From Streptomyces sp. NRRL F-5123 (lineage in GTDB: Bacteria > Actinomycetota > Actinomycetes > Streptomycetales > Streptomycetaceae), in assembly GCF_000721495.1 (NCBI RefSeq), contig NZ_JOHY01000027.1, forward strand, positions 1 to 64,000: 64,000 nucleotides of DNA, given 5' to 3'. This document shows, piece by piece, positions 50,125-57,657 of this stretch. The notes under the pieces were generated by a model, which ran no database searches, was not told where the DNA came from, and worked only from the letters and a program-made list of their open reading frames with translations. The translations under genes were made by a program, and so were the position numbers. Each line of letters begins with the position of its first letter. The first letter of the stretch is position 1.

Positions 50125-50194
50125 GAAAGTGCCTTCCTGCTGGTACGACTGGACCTTGGACAAGCCTCATCGTTCCAGCTCAGAAGGCACTTTC
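50125..50194. mobile_element. MITE-like 70-bp hairpin element
   Basis: GAAAGTGCCTTC (50125-50136) and GAAGGCACTTTC (50183-50194) are perfect 12-bp terminal inverted repeats around a 46-bp centre that includes GACAAGCCTCATCGTTCCAG. It has no coding capacity, and its base composition is lower in GC than the surroundings. It looks like a miniature transposable element or the joined ends of an insertion sequence. It lies between the S53 start and the GH95 stop. Confidence 0.55.
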
Positions 50195-50293
50195 GCTTCC
50201 CGGTGGCGGTCCGGGCGCAACCCCGGACGAATCGCGAGGTCAGCCGATCAGCGACGCTCGGCGCAGACGGCCCCGCGAGGTGTCAGAGAGACG

Positions 50294-52711
50294 TCAGAGA
50301 GGCGTGATCACATACTCCCCGCCTGCCTCGGTCTCGAACACGGCAACAGTGCTTTCGGGGCGCGTCACTTCTGGGCCGGCGCCGCCTGTGGAGTGCACGG
50401 CGACCGGGGCGGCGGTGCGCAGTCGGACGGTGCCGCCCTGGCGCGCCGCCAGGTGGGCGTGGGTCAGCGCTCCGTCGAGCCAGTCGAGGCTGACGGTGAG
50501 GCCGCCGCGGGCGAGGAGGCCTGTGACCCGGCCCTCGGGGAGCTGCGGCGGCAGGGCGGGCAGCAGATGGACGTCACCGGTGTGGGACTGGAGCAGCCAT
50601 TCGGCCACGCCCGCGGCGGCGCCGAAGTTGCCGTCGATCTGGAACGGCGGGTGCAGGTCGAACAGGTTCGGGGCCGTGTGGTCGGTGGTGAGGAGGTCGG
50701 TGAGGAGCTTGTAGGAGCGGGCGCCGTCTTCCGCGCGTGCCCAGAAATTGATCTTCCAGGCGAGGGACCAGCCGGTGCCGTCGTCGCCACGCATCTCGAG
50801 AGTCTTCAGTGCGGCCTGGAAGAGTTCCGGGGTGTCGCGCTTGGTGATCTGGTTGCTGGGGTGCAGGCCGTACAGGTGGGAGATGTGGCGGTGCTGCTGC
50901 TCGGGCGCACCCGCGTCCCAGTCCTGCTGCCACTCCTGCAGCTGTCCCAGGGCGCCGATCTTCATGGGGGGCAGCTGGGCGCGGGCTTGGCGCACCCGGT
51001 CGGCGTACGGGCTGGTGGTGCCGAGCGCGTCGCAGGCGGCGAGGTAGCCGTCGAAGAGGTCGCGCAGGATCTGGTTGTCCATCGTCGGGCCCGCACATGC
51101 GGACACGTCGGGGTGGTGGGCGTTCTCGGGCGAGACGGACGGACAGGTCACCAGGTACCCGGTGGTGGGGTCCGGGACCAGCGCGTCGAGGAAGAAGCGG
51201 ACCGCTCCCTCCACGACGGGCAGCCGGCGGCGCAGGGCCGCGGTGTCGCCGGTGAAGCGGTAGTGCTCCCACACGGAGGTGGCCAGCCATGCGCCGCCGG
51301 TGGGCCACATCCCCCAGAAGGCTCCGTCCACGGGCGCGGTGCCGCGCCAGACGTCGGTGTTGTGGTGGGCGACCCAGCCGTCGGCTCCGTACTGGACCCT
51401 GGCGGTCTTCTGTCCGGCCTGGGCGAGGTCGTCGAGGAGGGCGAAGATCGGCTCCCAGCACTCCAGGAGGTTGGTGGTGGGCGCGGGCCAGTAGTTCATC
51501 TCCGTGTTGATGTTGATCGTGTACTTGGAGCTCCAGGGCGGGGACAGCTGGTCGTTCCAGATGCCCTGCAGGTTGGCGGGCTGTGTACCGGGCCGGGACG
51601 AAGAGATGAGCAGGTAGCGGCCGAACTGGTGGTGCAGGGCCACCAGTTGCGGGTCCTCGGTCTGGGAGAACGCGGCCACCCGCCGATCGGTCGGCGCCGC
51701 CGCCGCCTCCGTGGTACCGAGGTCGAGCGTGACGCGGCGGAAGAGCGCGCGGTGGTCGCGCACGTGCCGGGAGCGCAACTGCCCGTACGGGGTGTCGGCT
51801 GCGGCGTTCAGCGGGCGCTCGGCGCGGGCACGGTGGTCGCCCGAGACGTCCCGGTAGTCGTTGTAGCTGGTGCCGACGGACACCAGCAGGGTCACCGCGT
51901 CGGCCCCGTCCACGGCAAGCGTGCCGTTCTCGCTGCGCACGACGCCCCCTTCGGAACGGGCACGGACCAGGGCGCGGAAGCGGACCCCGCCCGTGACCCC
52001 CTCACGCGTCTGCCCGGTCCCCTCCAGAGCGGCGGTGATCCGGTCCGGGGAGGACGTCTGGGCCTGCTGCGGACTGTCGAAGGTCGCGGTGAACGACAGG
52101 GCACCGGGGGTGTCCGCGGTCAGCCGGACCACCATCACCTGGTCGACATGGCTGGCGAACGCCTCGCGACGGTACGCCACTCCGTCGCGGACGTACGCCG
52201 TGGTGGCTACGGCGGTGTCCAGGTCCAGTTCACGACGGTAGGAGCTGACCGCACCTGTGCCCGGGATCGTCAGGCGCAGGTTGCCGACCGTCTGGTACAT
52301 CAACTCTGCGACCGGGCTGCCCAGGAAGGTGGAGTTGATCAGGTCCTGAGCGGATCCCCACTCGCCGGCGAAGACTCGGCGCCGGATCTCGGGGAGGTTC
52401 GCCAGACCCTGAGGGTTGGCGGGTTCGTAGGGGCCTCCCGCCCACAGGGTGTCTTCGTTCAGCTGGAACTGCTCGGTGTCCACTCCGCCGAACACCATGG
52501 CGCCGAGGCGGCCGTTGCCGAGCGGCAACGCCTCCAGCCACTCACCGGCGGGCTTGTCGTACCAGAGGGCGAGGCGGGATGCCTCAGGAGTGACGGCATC
52601 CTCCGTTCCTGAGGCGCTCTGCGGTGCCGCGGCCGCCACGGCGGGCGGGAGGCCGACGGTGAGTGCGGCGGACGCGCCTGCGGAGGCAACGAGAAAGTCT
52701 CTTCGTTCCAT
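50294..52711 (-). CDS. Tat-secreted GH95 alpha-L-fucosidase-type glycosidase
   Basis: 805 residues. A twin-arginine signal MERRDFLVASAGASAALTVG is followed by an N-terminal beta domain opening WYDKPAGEWLEALPLGNGRL, with FGGVDTEQFQLNEDTLWAGG. An (alpha/alpha)6 barrel then carries PANLQGIWNDQLSPPWSSKY, INTEMNYWPAPTTNL, SVSPENAH and HRHISHLYGLHPSNQI. These are GH95 hallmarks; the family cleaves alpha-1,2-L-fucosyl or alpha-L-galactosyl residues by inversion. The C-terminus is a small beta domain. No CBM. A TGCCATGGCA palindrome about 140 bp upstream may be an operator. Confidence 0.93.
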   Translation of the reverse strand: MERRDFLVASAGASAALTVGLPPAVAAAAPQSASGTEDAVTPEASRLALWYDKPAGEWLEALPLGNGRLGAMVFGGVDTEQFQLNEDTLWAGGPYEPANPQGLANLPEIRRRVFAGEWGSAQDLINSTFLGSPVAELMYQTVGNLRLTIPGTGAVSSYRRELDLDTAVATTAYVRDGVAYRREAFASHVDQVMVVRLTADTPGALSFTATFDSPQQAQTSSPDRITAALEGTGQTREGVTGGVRFRALVRARSEGGVVRSENGTLAVDGADAVTLLVSVGTSYNDYRDVSGDHRARAERPLNAAADTPYGQLRSRHVRDHRALFRRVTLDLGTTEAAAAPTDRRVAAFSQTEDPQLVALHHQFGRYLLISSSRPGTQPANLQGIWNDQLSPPWSSKYTININTEMNYWPAPTTNLLECWEPIFALLDDLAQAGQKTARVQYGADGWVAHHNTDVWRGTAPVDGAFWGMWPTGGAWLATSVWEHYRFTGDTAALRRRLPVVEGAVRFFLDALVPDPTTGYLVTCPSVSPENAHHPDVSACAGPTMDNQILRDLFDGYLAACDALGTTSPYADRVRQARAQLPPMKIGALGQLQEWQQDWDAGAPEQQHRHISHLYGLHPSNQITKRDTPELFQAALKTLEMRGDDGTGWSLAWKINFWARAEDGARSYKLLTDLLTTDHTAPNLFDLHPPFQIDGNFGAAAGVAEWLLQSHTGDVHLLPALPPQLPEGRVTGLLARGGLTVSLDWLDGALTHAHLAARQGGTVRLRTAAPVAVHSTGGAGPEVTRPESTVAVFETEAGGEYVITPL

Positions 52712-52848
52712 GGGAATGCCTGCCTTTCGATCGTCGAGGGCGCCGATCCACTACGCGAGACACCTCACGAGGGTGAGGACGCCCCGGAGGGCTGTCTCGG
52801 CGCGCCATGGCGACCACCCGTCGTCGTGTGTCAAGGAGATGTCCTCGC

Positions 52849-52858
52849 TGCCATGGCA
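52849..52858. promoter_or_regulatory. Palindrome upstream of the GH95 gene
   Basis: TGCCATGGCA is a perfect 10-bp palindrome in an A/T-richer stretch (CGCTAGACATAGGATGAATT follows), 138-147 bp upstream of the GH95 start. It resembles sugar-repressor half-sites, but the regulator is not encoded next to it. Confidence 0.35.
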
Positions 52859-53082
52859 AACGCTAGACATAGGATGAATTTATAGAGCCGGCTGACCCAA
52901 CTGTCCATCCCCCGGGAGGAAGTTCATGGATCACCCCGTCTCAACTCCGCATTTGCGGAGGGGGTGCATGCGCGGACATGTGGAGCTATCCGATCTCTTC
53001 CGCAATGATGGGATGTACTGCTACGTGCCGCAGCCTGGGCGACGAGCGGGGAGCAGCCACGGGGGTCTGGCAGTATCCCGCC

Positions 53083-53913
53083 ATGGATTATCAACAGCGG
53101 TTCGGGCGCACGGCGATCGAGCGGGGCGTTCCGGAGGACGAGGTCGGCGAGTTCGCCGGGCTGTTGCGGTTCGGGATCTGGACGAACCCGGTCTACGGCG
53201 GCGTTCCGGTCGGGCAGCGCGGCGGGTTGCCCCGGCTGCCGGTGGGCATGCAGTGGCCGTCCTCCGAGTCGGGGCCGCTGCCGTTCGTCGCCTCGTACGA
53301 CTGTGCGGCGCTGCCCCGGGTTGACGGCCTCGCCCTGCCCGCGGACGGTTCACTGCTCTTCTTCCTGCACCACGCGGCCGCATACGAGGTGCACCTCGAC
53401 GAGTGCGCCGAAGACGCCGAGAACGTCGTCCGCGAGCAGCAGTACGCGCGGGTCGTGTACGTGCCGGCCGGAACCGGGACCGTGACGGCGGAGGAACCCG
53501 AGTACGGCGATTACGAGGACGCCGGGGACCCCTTCGTCGGGGAGGAGACCACGTTCTTCGCCACCGTGACACCGGTCCTGCCCTGGTTCGCATACTGGCC
53601 TCACGTGTCGGACAGCCAGGAGTACGTGGACTGCGTCCTGCCGCACGAGGAGGAGCTCTGCGCCCTGGTCGAAGAGCTCTGGCCGAAGCCCAAGGGCGGC
53701 CCTTTCGTGGCCATCGGCGGATACACCAAGGACGTCGGCCATCCGTACGGCACCCCGGAGGAAAGGATGGGGGTGAACAGGCGCGAGTGGACGCCGCTCG
53801 CGCAGTTCAGCAGGCAACGCGACATCTACGAGGGGCGTTTCCTGATCCGCGACGAAGACCTCGCCGCCCGTCGTTTTGACAAGGCCCTCTCGTTCACGGC
53901 GTTCACCGAGTAG
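53083..53913 (+). CDS. DUF1963 family protein
   Basis: 276 residues. Characteristic stretches are GGLPRLPVGMQWPSSESGPL, ALPADGSLLFFLHHAA and YVDCVLPHEEELCALVEELW, with the C-terminal part LAQFSRQRDIYEGRFLIRDE. The DUF1963/YwqG-like fold is of unknown function. The ATG at 53083 is favoured because homologues begin around here; in-frame upstream codons look non-coding. It is cytoplasmic, with no signal. A hairpin follows about 80 bp after the stop. Confidence 0.88.
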   Translation: MDYQQRFGRTAIERGVPEDEVGEFAGLLRFGIWTNPVYGGVPVGQRGGLPRLPVGMQWPSSESGPLPFVASYDCAALPRVDGLALPADGSLLFFLHHAAAYEVHLDECAEDAENVVREQQYARVVYVPAGTGTVTAEEPEYGDYEDAGDPFVGEETTFFATVTPVLPWFAYWPHVSDSQEYVDCVLPHEEELCALVEELWPKPKGGPFVAIGGYTKDVGHPYGTPEERMGVNRREWTPLAQFSRQRDIYEGRFLIRDEDLAARRFDKALSFTAFTE

Positions 53914-53991
53914 CCGCGAGCCACCCGACCGCCACCGCCCCGATCCTCCGGAACGGGCCGCCGAGGGGTTCGGCGGCTCCATGACGAGGGC

Positions 53992-54021
53992 GGGCGCCCG
54001 ACGGCATGTCGCCGGGCGCCC
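53992..54021 (+). terminator. Hairpin downstream of the DUF1963 gene
   Basis: GGGCGCCCG and CGGGCGCCC pair over 9 bp around a 12-nt loop, followed by CTTGCGGG. The rest of 53914-54205 contains no recognised gene. Confidence 0.55.
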
Positions 54022-54238
54022 CTTGCGGGAGCAGAGGGTCAGCCGATCACTCGGTCACCGGCCGTTGCCGACGGCTACTCGTGGCTCCGCACCGAGCGCG
54101 CTGCCCACCCGCTTCCCCCTCCGACCCACTCCTCTCCCAAGGTCCTTGTGCCGTCTCCCCCGGGTTCCACCTCGATCCACAACAAGCCGTCCGCTGCCCG
54201 CCCCTAGGTCCTGGCGGATCATGTGACGATCGCCTCGC

Positions 54239-55141
54239 GTGGGGACCATTGTTCGGTACGTGGGGCGGGGCGGTCTGACGAATGATGAGTGGACGCGACT
54301 TACGCCCCATCTGCCGAAGTCCGGGGACCGGGGCGGGCGTTGGAACGAACGCCGAACAGTGATCAATGGGATCTTGTTCCGGATCCGCACGGGAGTCCCG
54401 TGGCGGGATCTGCCGAACCGGTTCGGGAGCTGGAAGACGGTCTATGAGTGTCATCGCCGGTGGTCGGCGGACGGCACCTGGGATCGGATCCTGCAAGCCA
54501 TCCAGGCCGATGCCGACGCCCGGGGCCGGATCGACTGGAGCATGGTGAGCGTGGACTCCAGCTCGTGCCGAGCCCATCAGCACGCTGCCGGAGCTCCGCG
54601 CAGGACGCCGCTAGTTCCGAAGCGGAGATCGACACCTCGGCAGCACCGCTCCGACGAAGGACTCGGCCGTTCGCGCGGCGGTCTGATCTCCAAGATCCGC
54701 CTTGCCGGGGAAGGCGGCCTCCGCCCCCTGGCGCTGCTGATCACTCCTGGTCAGTGGGGCGACAGCCCGCAGCTGATCCCGGTCCTCGAACGCATCCGGG
54801 TAAAGCGCCTCGGCGGTGGGCATCCACGGACCCGTCCCGACCATTTGGGCGGCGATAAGGCATACAGTTCCCGCCGCAATCGCCGCTACCTGCGCAGACG
54901 CCAGATCAAACACACCATCCCGGAACCGAAGGACCGGCGGGCCAACCGCAGGCACCGAGGAAGTCGAGGAGGCCGGCCTGCGGGCTTCGACAAGGAGAGA
55001 TACAAGCGCCGGAACGAGGTCGAGCGCACGATCAACCGGCTCAAGCACTTCCGCGCCGTGGCTACGCGCTACGACAAGCGCGCCTACGTCTTCCACGGCA
55101 CTGTCACCGTGGCCTCCATCCGCCTGTGGCTCAGCCTGTGA
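54239..55141 (+). CDS. IS5 family transposase
   Basis: 300 residues. The N-terminal DUF4096-type domain is LTNDEWTRLTPHLP, then RTVINGILFRIRTGVPWRDL and FGSWKTVYECHRRW. The DDE catalytic residues fit VSVDSSSCRAHQH, DHLGGDKAYSSRRNR and NEVERTINRLKHFR (the Glu). It is uninterrupted and full length for the group, so it may be active. The start is uncertain: GTG at 54239 or a GTG some seven codons later. It lies 33 bp inside the candidate left inverted repeat. Confidence 0.9.
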   Translation: MGTIVRYVGRGGLTNDEWTRLTPHLPKSGDRGGRWNERRTVINGILFRIRTGVPWRDLPNRFGSWKTVYECHRRWSADGTWDRILQAIQADADARGRIDWSMVSVDSSSCRAHQHAAGAPRRTPLVPKRRSTPRQHRSDEGLGRSRGGLISKIRLAGEGGLRPLALLITPGQWGDSPQLIPVLERIRVKRLGGGHPRTRPDHLGGDKAYSSRRNRRYLRRRQIKHTIPEPKDRRANRRHRGSRGGRPAGFDKERYKRRNEVERTINRLKHFRAVATRYDKRAYVFHGTVTVASIRLWLSL

Positions 55142-55194
55142 CCGGGCAGATAAAACGGTGGTCGCCTGATTGGCTTCCCTGCCACGATCTGGGT

Positions 55195-55719
55195 GTGACC
55201 AGGTTGTTCCTGATGGTCGGCCTGCCAGGGGCCGGAAAGACCACGCGGGCTCGGCAGCTCGCCGCGGAGCACGGCGCGCTGCGTTTGACGCCCGACGACT
55301 GGATGATTCCCCTGTTCGGCGAGGGGGAGGCGGACGGGAAGCGCGACGTGCTGGAGGGGCGCATGCTCTGGCTCGCCTTGGAGGCGCTCAGACTGGGCAC
55401 CAATGTCGTCGTGGACTACGGCTGCTGGTCACGGGACGAACGGTCTGCGATCCGCTGGCTGGCGGAGGCCGAGGAGGCGTGCTTCCACATGGTCTACCTG
55501 CCGGTGGACGACGAGACCCAACGCGCTCGTATCGCCCACCGCTGGGCTACCACCCCCCAGGAGACGTTGCCGATGTCCGAGGCCGACATCCTGCACGGGC
55601 GGGCGCATTTTGAGGAGCCCGACGCGGCGGAGCTGGAGGGCCGCAGGGTCGCTGGCCCCCCGCCCGGCTGGGTCGACTGGCGGGAGTGGGCCGCCGACCG
55701 GTGGCCGTCGTTCGCGTGA
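55195..55719 (+). CDS. P-loop kinase-like AAA family protein
   Basis: 174 residues opening VTRLFLMVGLPGAGKTTRAR, a Walker A as in small-molecule kinases and zeta-toxin-like ATPases. LTPDDWMIPLFGEG supplies the DD of the substrate site, and NVVVDYGCWSRDERSAIRWL is the lid/Walker B region. It ends WREWAADRWPSFA. It may phosphorylate an unknown small molecule. GTG at 55195 has no clear ribosome site and may be leaderless. It lies between the transposase gene and the candidate right end, so it may be cargo. Confidence 0.87.
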   Translation: MTRLFLMVGLPGAGKTTRARQLAAEHGALRLTPDDWMIPLFGEGEADGKRDVLEGRMLWLALEALRLGTNVVVDYGCWSRDERSAIRWLAEAEEACFHMVYLPVDDETQRARIAHRWATTPQETLPMSEADILHGRAHFEEPDAAELEGRRVAGPPPGWVDWREWAADRWPSFA

Positions 55720-55792
55720 CTGCTGCGGCCCACGACAACTCAGCCGTATGAGGCCCGCCTGCACGCCCGAAATGATCCGCCGGACAGGACCT

Positions 55793-56156
55793 AACCCTCC
55801 ACGTTCACGCCCGCACACGAAGAAGCCCCTGCCCGTCGAACAGGGACTCGCTCTGCCACAACGCACTCAAGGCGACTGTCGCCGAGACGAGTGTCGGAAT
55901 CTCGGGGGTCACTCCAATCCGACCGAGTTCCACCGTTCGCCGCACGGAGCCCCTCACGGTCCTGTGAGCCGTGAGGCGTACGGCGGGCGGGGGCATCCGG
56001 CGACAACTCCGCAGCGGGCATCGGGGGTTGTACGCATGGCAACGTTCCTGAGCTAGTCGGATCGGGGCGTAGCGGAGCCGGCGGCGCGCCCACTATCCCA
56101 GTGCTTGACCGCGTGGGCCGGTCCCCCGCGGACGAGCCGCCGAAGGGATGACGTCA
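55793..56156. other. Intergenic region
   Basis: About 360 bp without a recognised gene. Base composition is mixed and third-position bias is absent in all frames. GAAGGGA near 56142-56148 is the ribosome site of the GH5 gene. Confidence 0.4.
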
Positions 56157-57614
56157 ATGGGGCTTTCGCACCAACCGCTGCACCGCAGGGTGCTGTCGAC
56201 CTTGTGCAAGGTCTTCGCCGTACTCGCTCTCGCCGCAGCGGGGACCCTGAGCGTCGGGTCCGCGCCGGCGCACGCGTCCACCACCCAGTTCAAGGGCGTG
56301 AACTGGGCCGACCAGCGCGACAACTTCGTCAACGGTGTCCTCTACGTCTCCGGTCTCGGCGCGTCGGACACGTACGCGTCCGCGGGCGCGGTGGCCGACC
56401 AGGTGGTCGGGCAGCTGTACTCCGCCACCGGCGCCAACACCGTGCGGATGCCGGTCAACGAGCCGACGGTGTCGAACTACTGGGGGACGTACACCGGCGC
56501 GATCGACTCCGCGCTCGGCAAGGGCAAGGTGATCCTCGCCTACTGGGCGTACACCGGCGGCAAGCCGACGGACACCGCCGCCTTCTACCGGATGTGGGAC
56601 ACGATCGTCGCGAAGTACGGCAGCAACCCGAACGCCTACTTCGAGGTGATCAACGAGCCCTACGCGTACAGCACGTCCGACCTCGACAACTTCTACAACG
56701 CCTGGCTGACCAGGTATCCGGGCGTGCCGCGCGGCCGGGTGATCCTCGACGGCGCCGGCGACGCGCAGAACGTCGCCGCGGTCGGCGGCGACAGCCGCCT
56801 GAACAGCACGCTGCTGGCCGTGCACGACTACTCGTTCTTCGCGGGCTACGAGGACGAGACGAGCTGGGCGAACCACCTGGCCGGCTACATCGGCAGCTAC
56901 GCGAGCCGGACGGTCGCCACCGAGTGGGGCGGGCCGATGGGGCCGGGCAGCAAGAACGGGGTGCAGTACGACGCCATCGACTACAGCATCCCGAGCGGGT
57001 CGTTCTTCGCCGACTACGTCCGCGGGGTGAGCAGCGAGCTGCGCGCCCTCGGCGTGGGCAGCGTGTACTGGCCCGGCCTGCGGGACGGCGACTGGTACAG
57101 CCTCACCACCCGGAGCGGGAGCGGTTCGGGAATCCGGCTGTCCCTGGTCAACGCGTCGGGGCTGGCCCGCCTCCAGTACGCGTGGGGCGTCGGCAGCGGC
57201 GGCGGCACGTACGTCAGGATCGTCAACGCGGCCACCGGGCTCTACCTCGACGGCGCGGGCCGGACGTCCGACGGTTCGGCCGCCGACCAGTGGAGCAGCA
57301 GCACCACCCGCGCCGAGGAGCAGTGGACGGTCGAGAACGACGGCACCTACGTGCGGATCAGGAACCGCGCCACCGGGCTCTACCTCGACGGCATGGGCCG
57401 TACCAGCGGGGCGGCCGTGGGCCAGTACGGCGACTCCAACAGCACCAACCAGCAGTGGAGCGTGCTGACGGACGGCAACAACGTGCGCATCAAGAACCGG
57501 GCCACCGGGCTGTTCGTGGACGGCATGGGGCGCACCGCCTCGGGAGCGGACCTCGGGCAGTACAGCGACAGCAACTCGACGAGCCAGCAGTGGCGGATCA
57601 CCGCGGCGAGCTGA
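56157..57614 (+). CDS. Secreted GH5 family glycosidase with ricin-type lectin domain
   Basis: 485 residues. A signal peptide ends near AHAS. The GH5 (beta/alpha)8 domain (about 45-330) begins FKGVNWADQRDNF. The acid/base is Glu167 (EVINEPY) and the nucleophile Glu256 (TVATEWGGP). The C-terminal ~140 residues are a ricin-type beta-trefoil with three repeats, NAATGLYLDGAGRTSDG, NRATGLYLDGMGRTSG and NRATGLFVDGMGRTASG, each followed by a QW. It should bind and cleave a beta-linked polysaccharide outside the cell. The ATG at 56157 is chosen for its AAGGGA spacing; an ATG at 56148 is also open. Confidence 0.92.
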   Translation: MGLSHQPLHRRVLSTLCKVFAVLALAAAGTLSVGSAPAHASTTQFKGVNWADQRDNFVNGVLYVSGLGASDTYASAGAVADQVVGQLYSATGANTVRMPVNEPTVSNYWGTYTGAIDSALGKGKVILAYWAYTGGKPTDTAAFYRMWDTIVAKYGSNPNAYFEVINEPYAYSTSDLDNFYNAWLTRYPGVPRGRVILDGAGDAQNVAAVGGDSRLNSTLLAVHDYSFFAGYEDETSWANHLAGYIGSYASRTVATEWGGPMGPGSKNGVQYDAIDYSIPSGSFFADYVRGVSSELRALGVGSVYWPGLRDGDWYSLTTRSGSGSGIRLSLVNASGLARLQYAWGVGSGGGTYVRIVNAATGLYLDGAGRTSDGSAADQWSSSTTRAEEQWTVENDGTYVRIRNRATGLYLDGMGRTSGAAVGQYGDSNSTNQQWSVLTDGNNVRIKNRATGLFVDGMGRTASGADLGQYSDSNSTSQQWRITAAS

Positions 57615-57621
57615 CCCCCCG

Positions 57622-57654
57622 GGGGCCGGGACCCGTTCTGCGGGCCCCGGTCCC
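57622..57654. terminator. Terminator between GH5 and heparinase-like genes
   Basis: The 14-nt arms GGGGCCGGGACCCG and CGGGCCCCGGTCCC pair with one mismatch and one G-U around TTCTG. It lies in the 43-bp gap between convergent stops. Confidence 0.8.
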
Positions 57655-57657
57655 GGG

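Larger units (their letters stand above)
54206..55792. mobile_element. IS5-type element, possibly with a passenger kinase gene
   Basis: The left end reads AGGTCCTGGCGGATCAT (54206-54222). The right end, read inward on the other strand, is AGGTCCTGTCCGGCGGATCA (ending at 55792). They match except for a 4-5 base gap, and the flanks CTA and TAA fit the YTAR targets of IS5-group elements. The span holds a full transposase gene and a P-loop kinase gene. Alternatively the right end belongs to a separate, lost copy. The region is less GC-rich than its surroundings. Confidence 0.5.

Noticed and set aside
52926..53324. ORF with a strong ribosome site (GGGAGGAAG) upstream of the DUF1963 gene
   Set aside because: Beyond the first ~45 codons it overlaps DUF1963 in another frame and becomes Arg/Gly/Ala-rich. 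The hairpin CTCCGCA-TT-TGCGGAG inside it suggests a regulatory leader at most.
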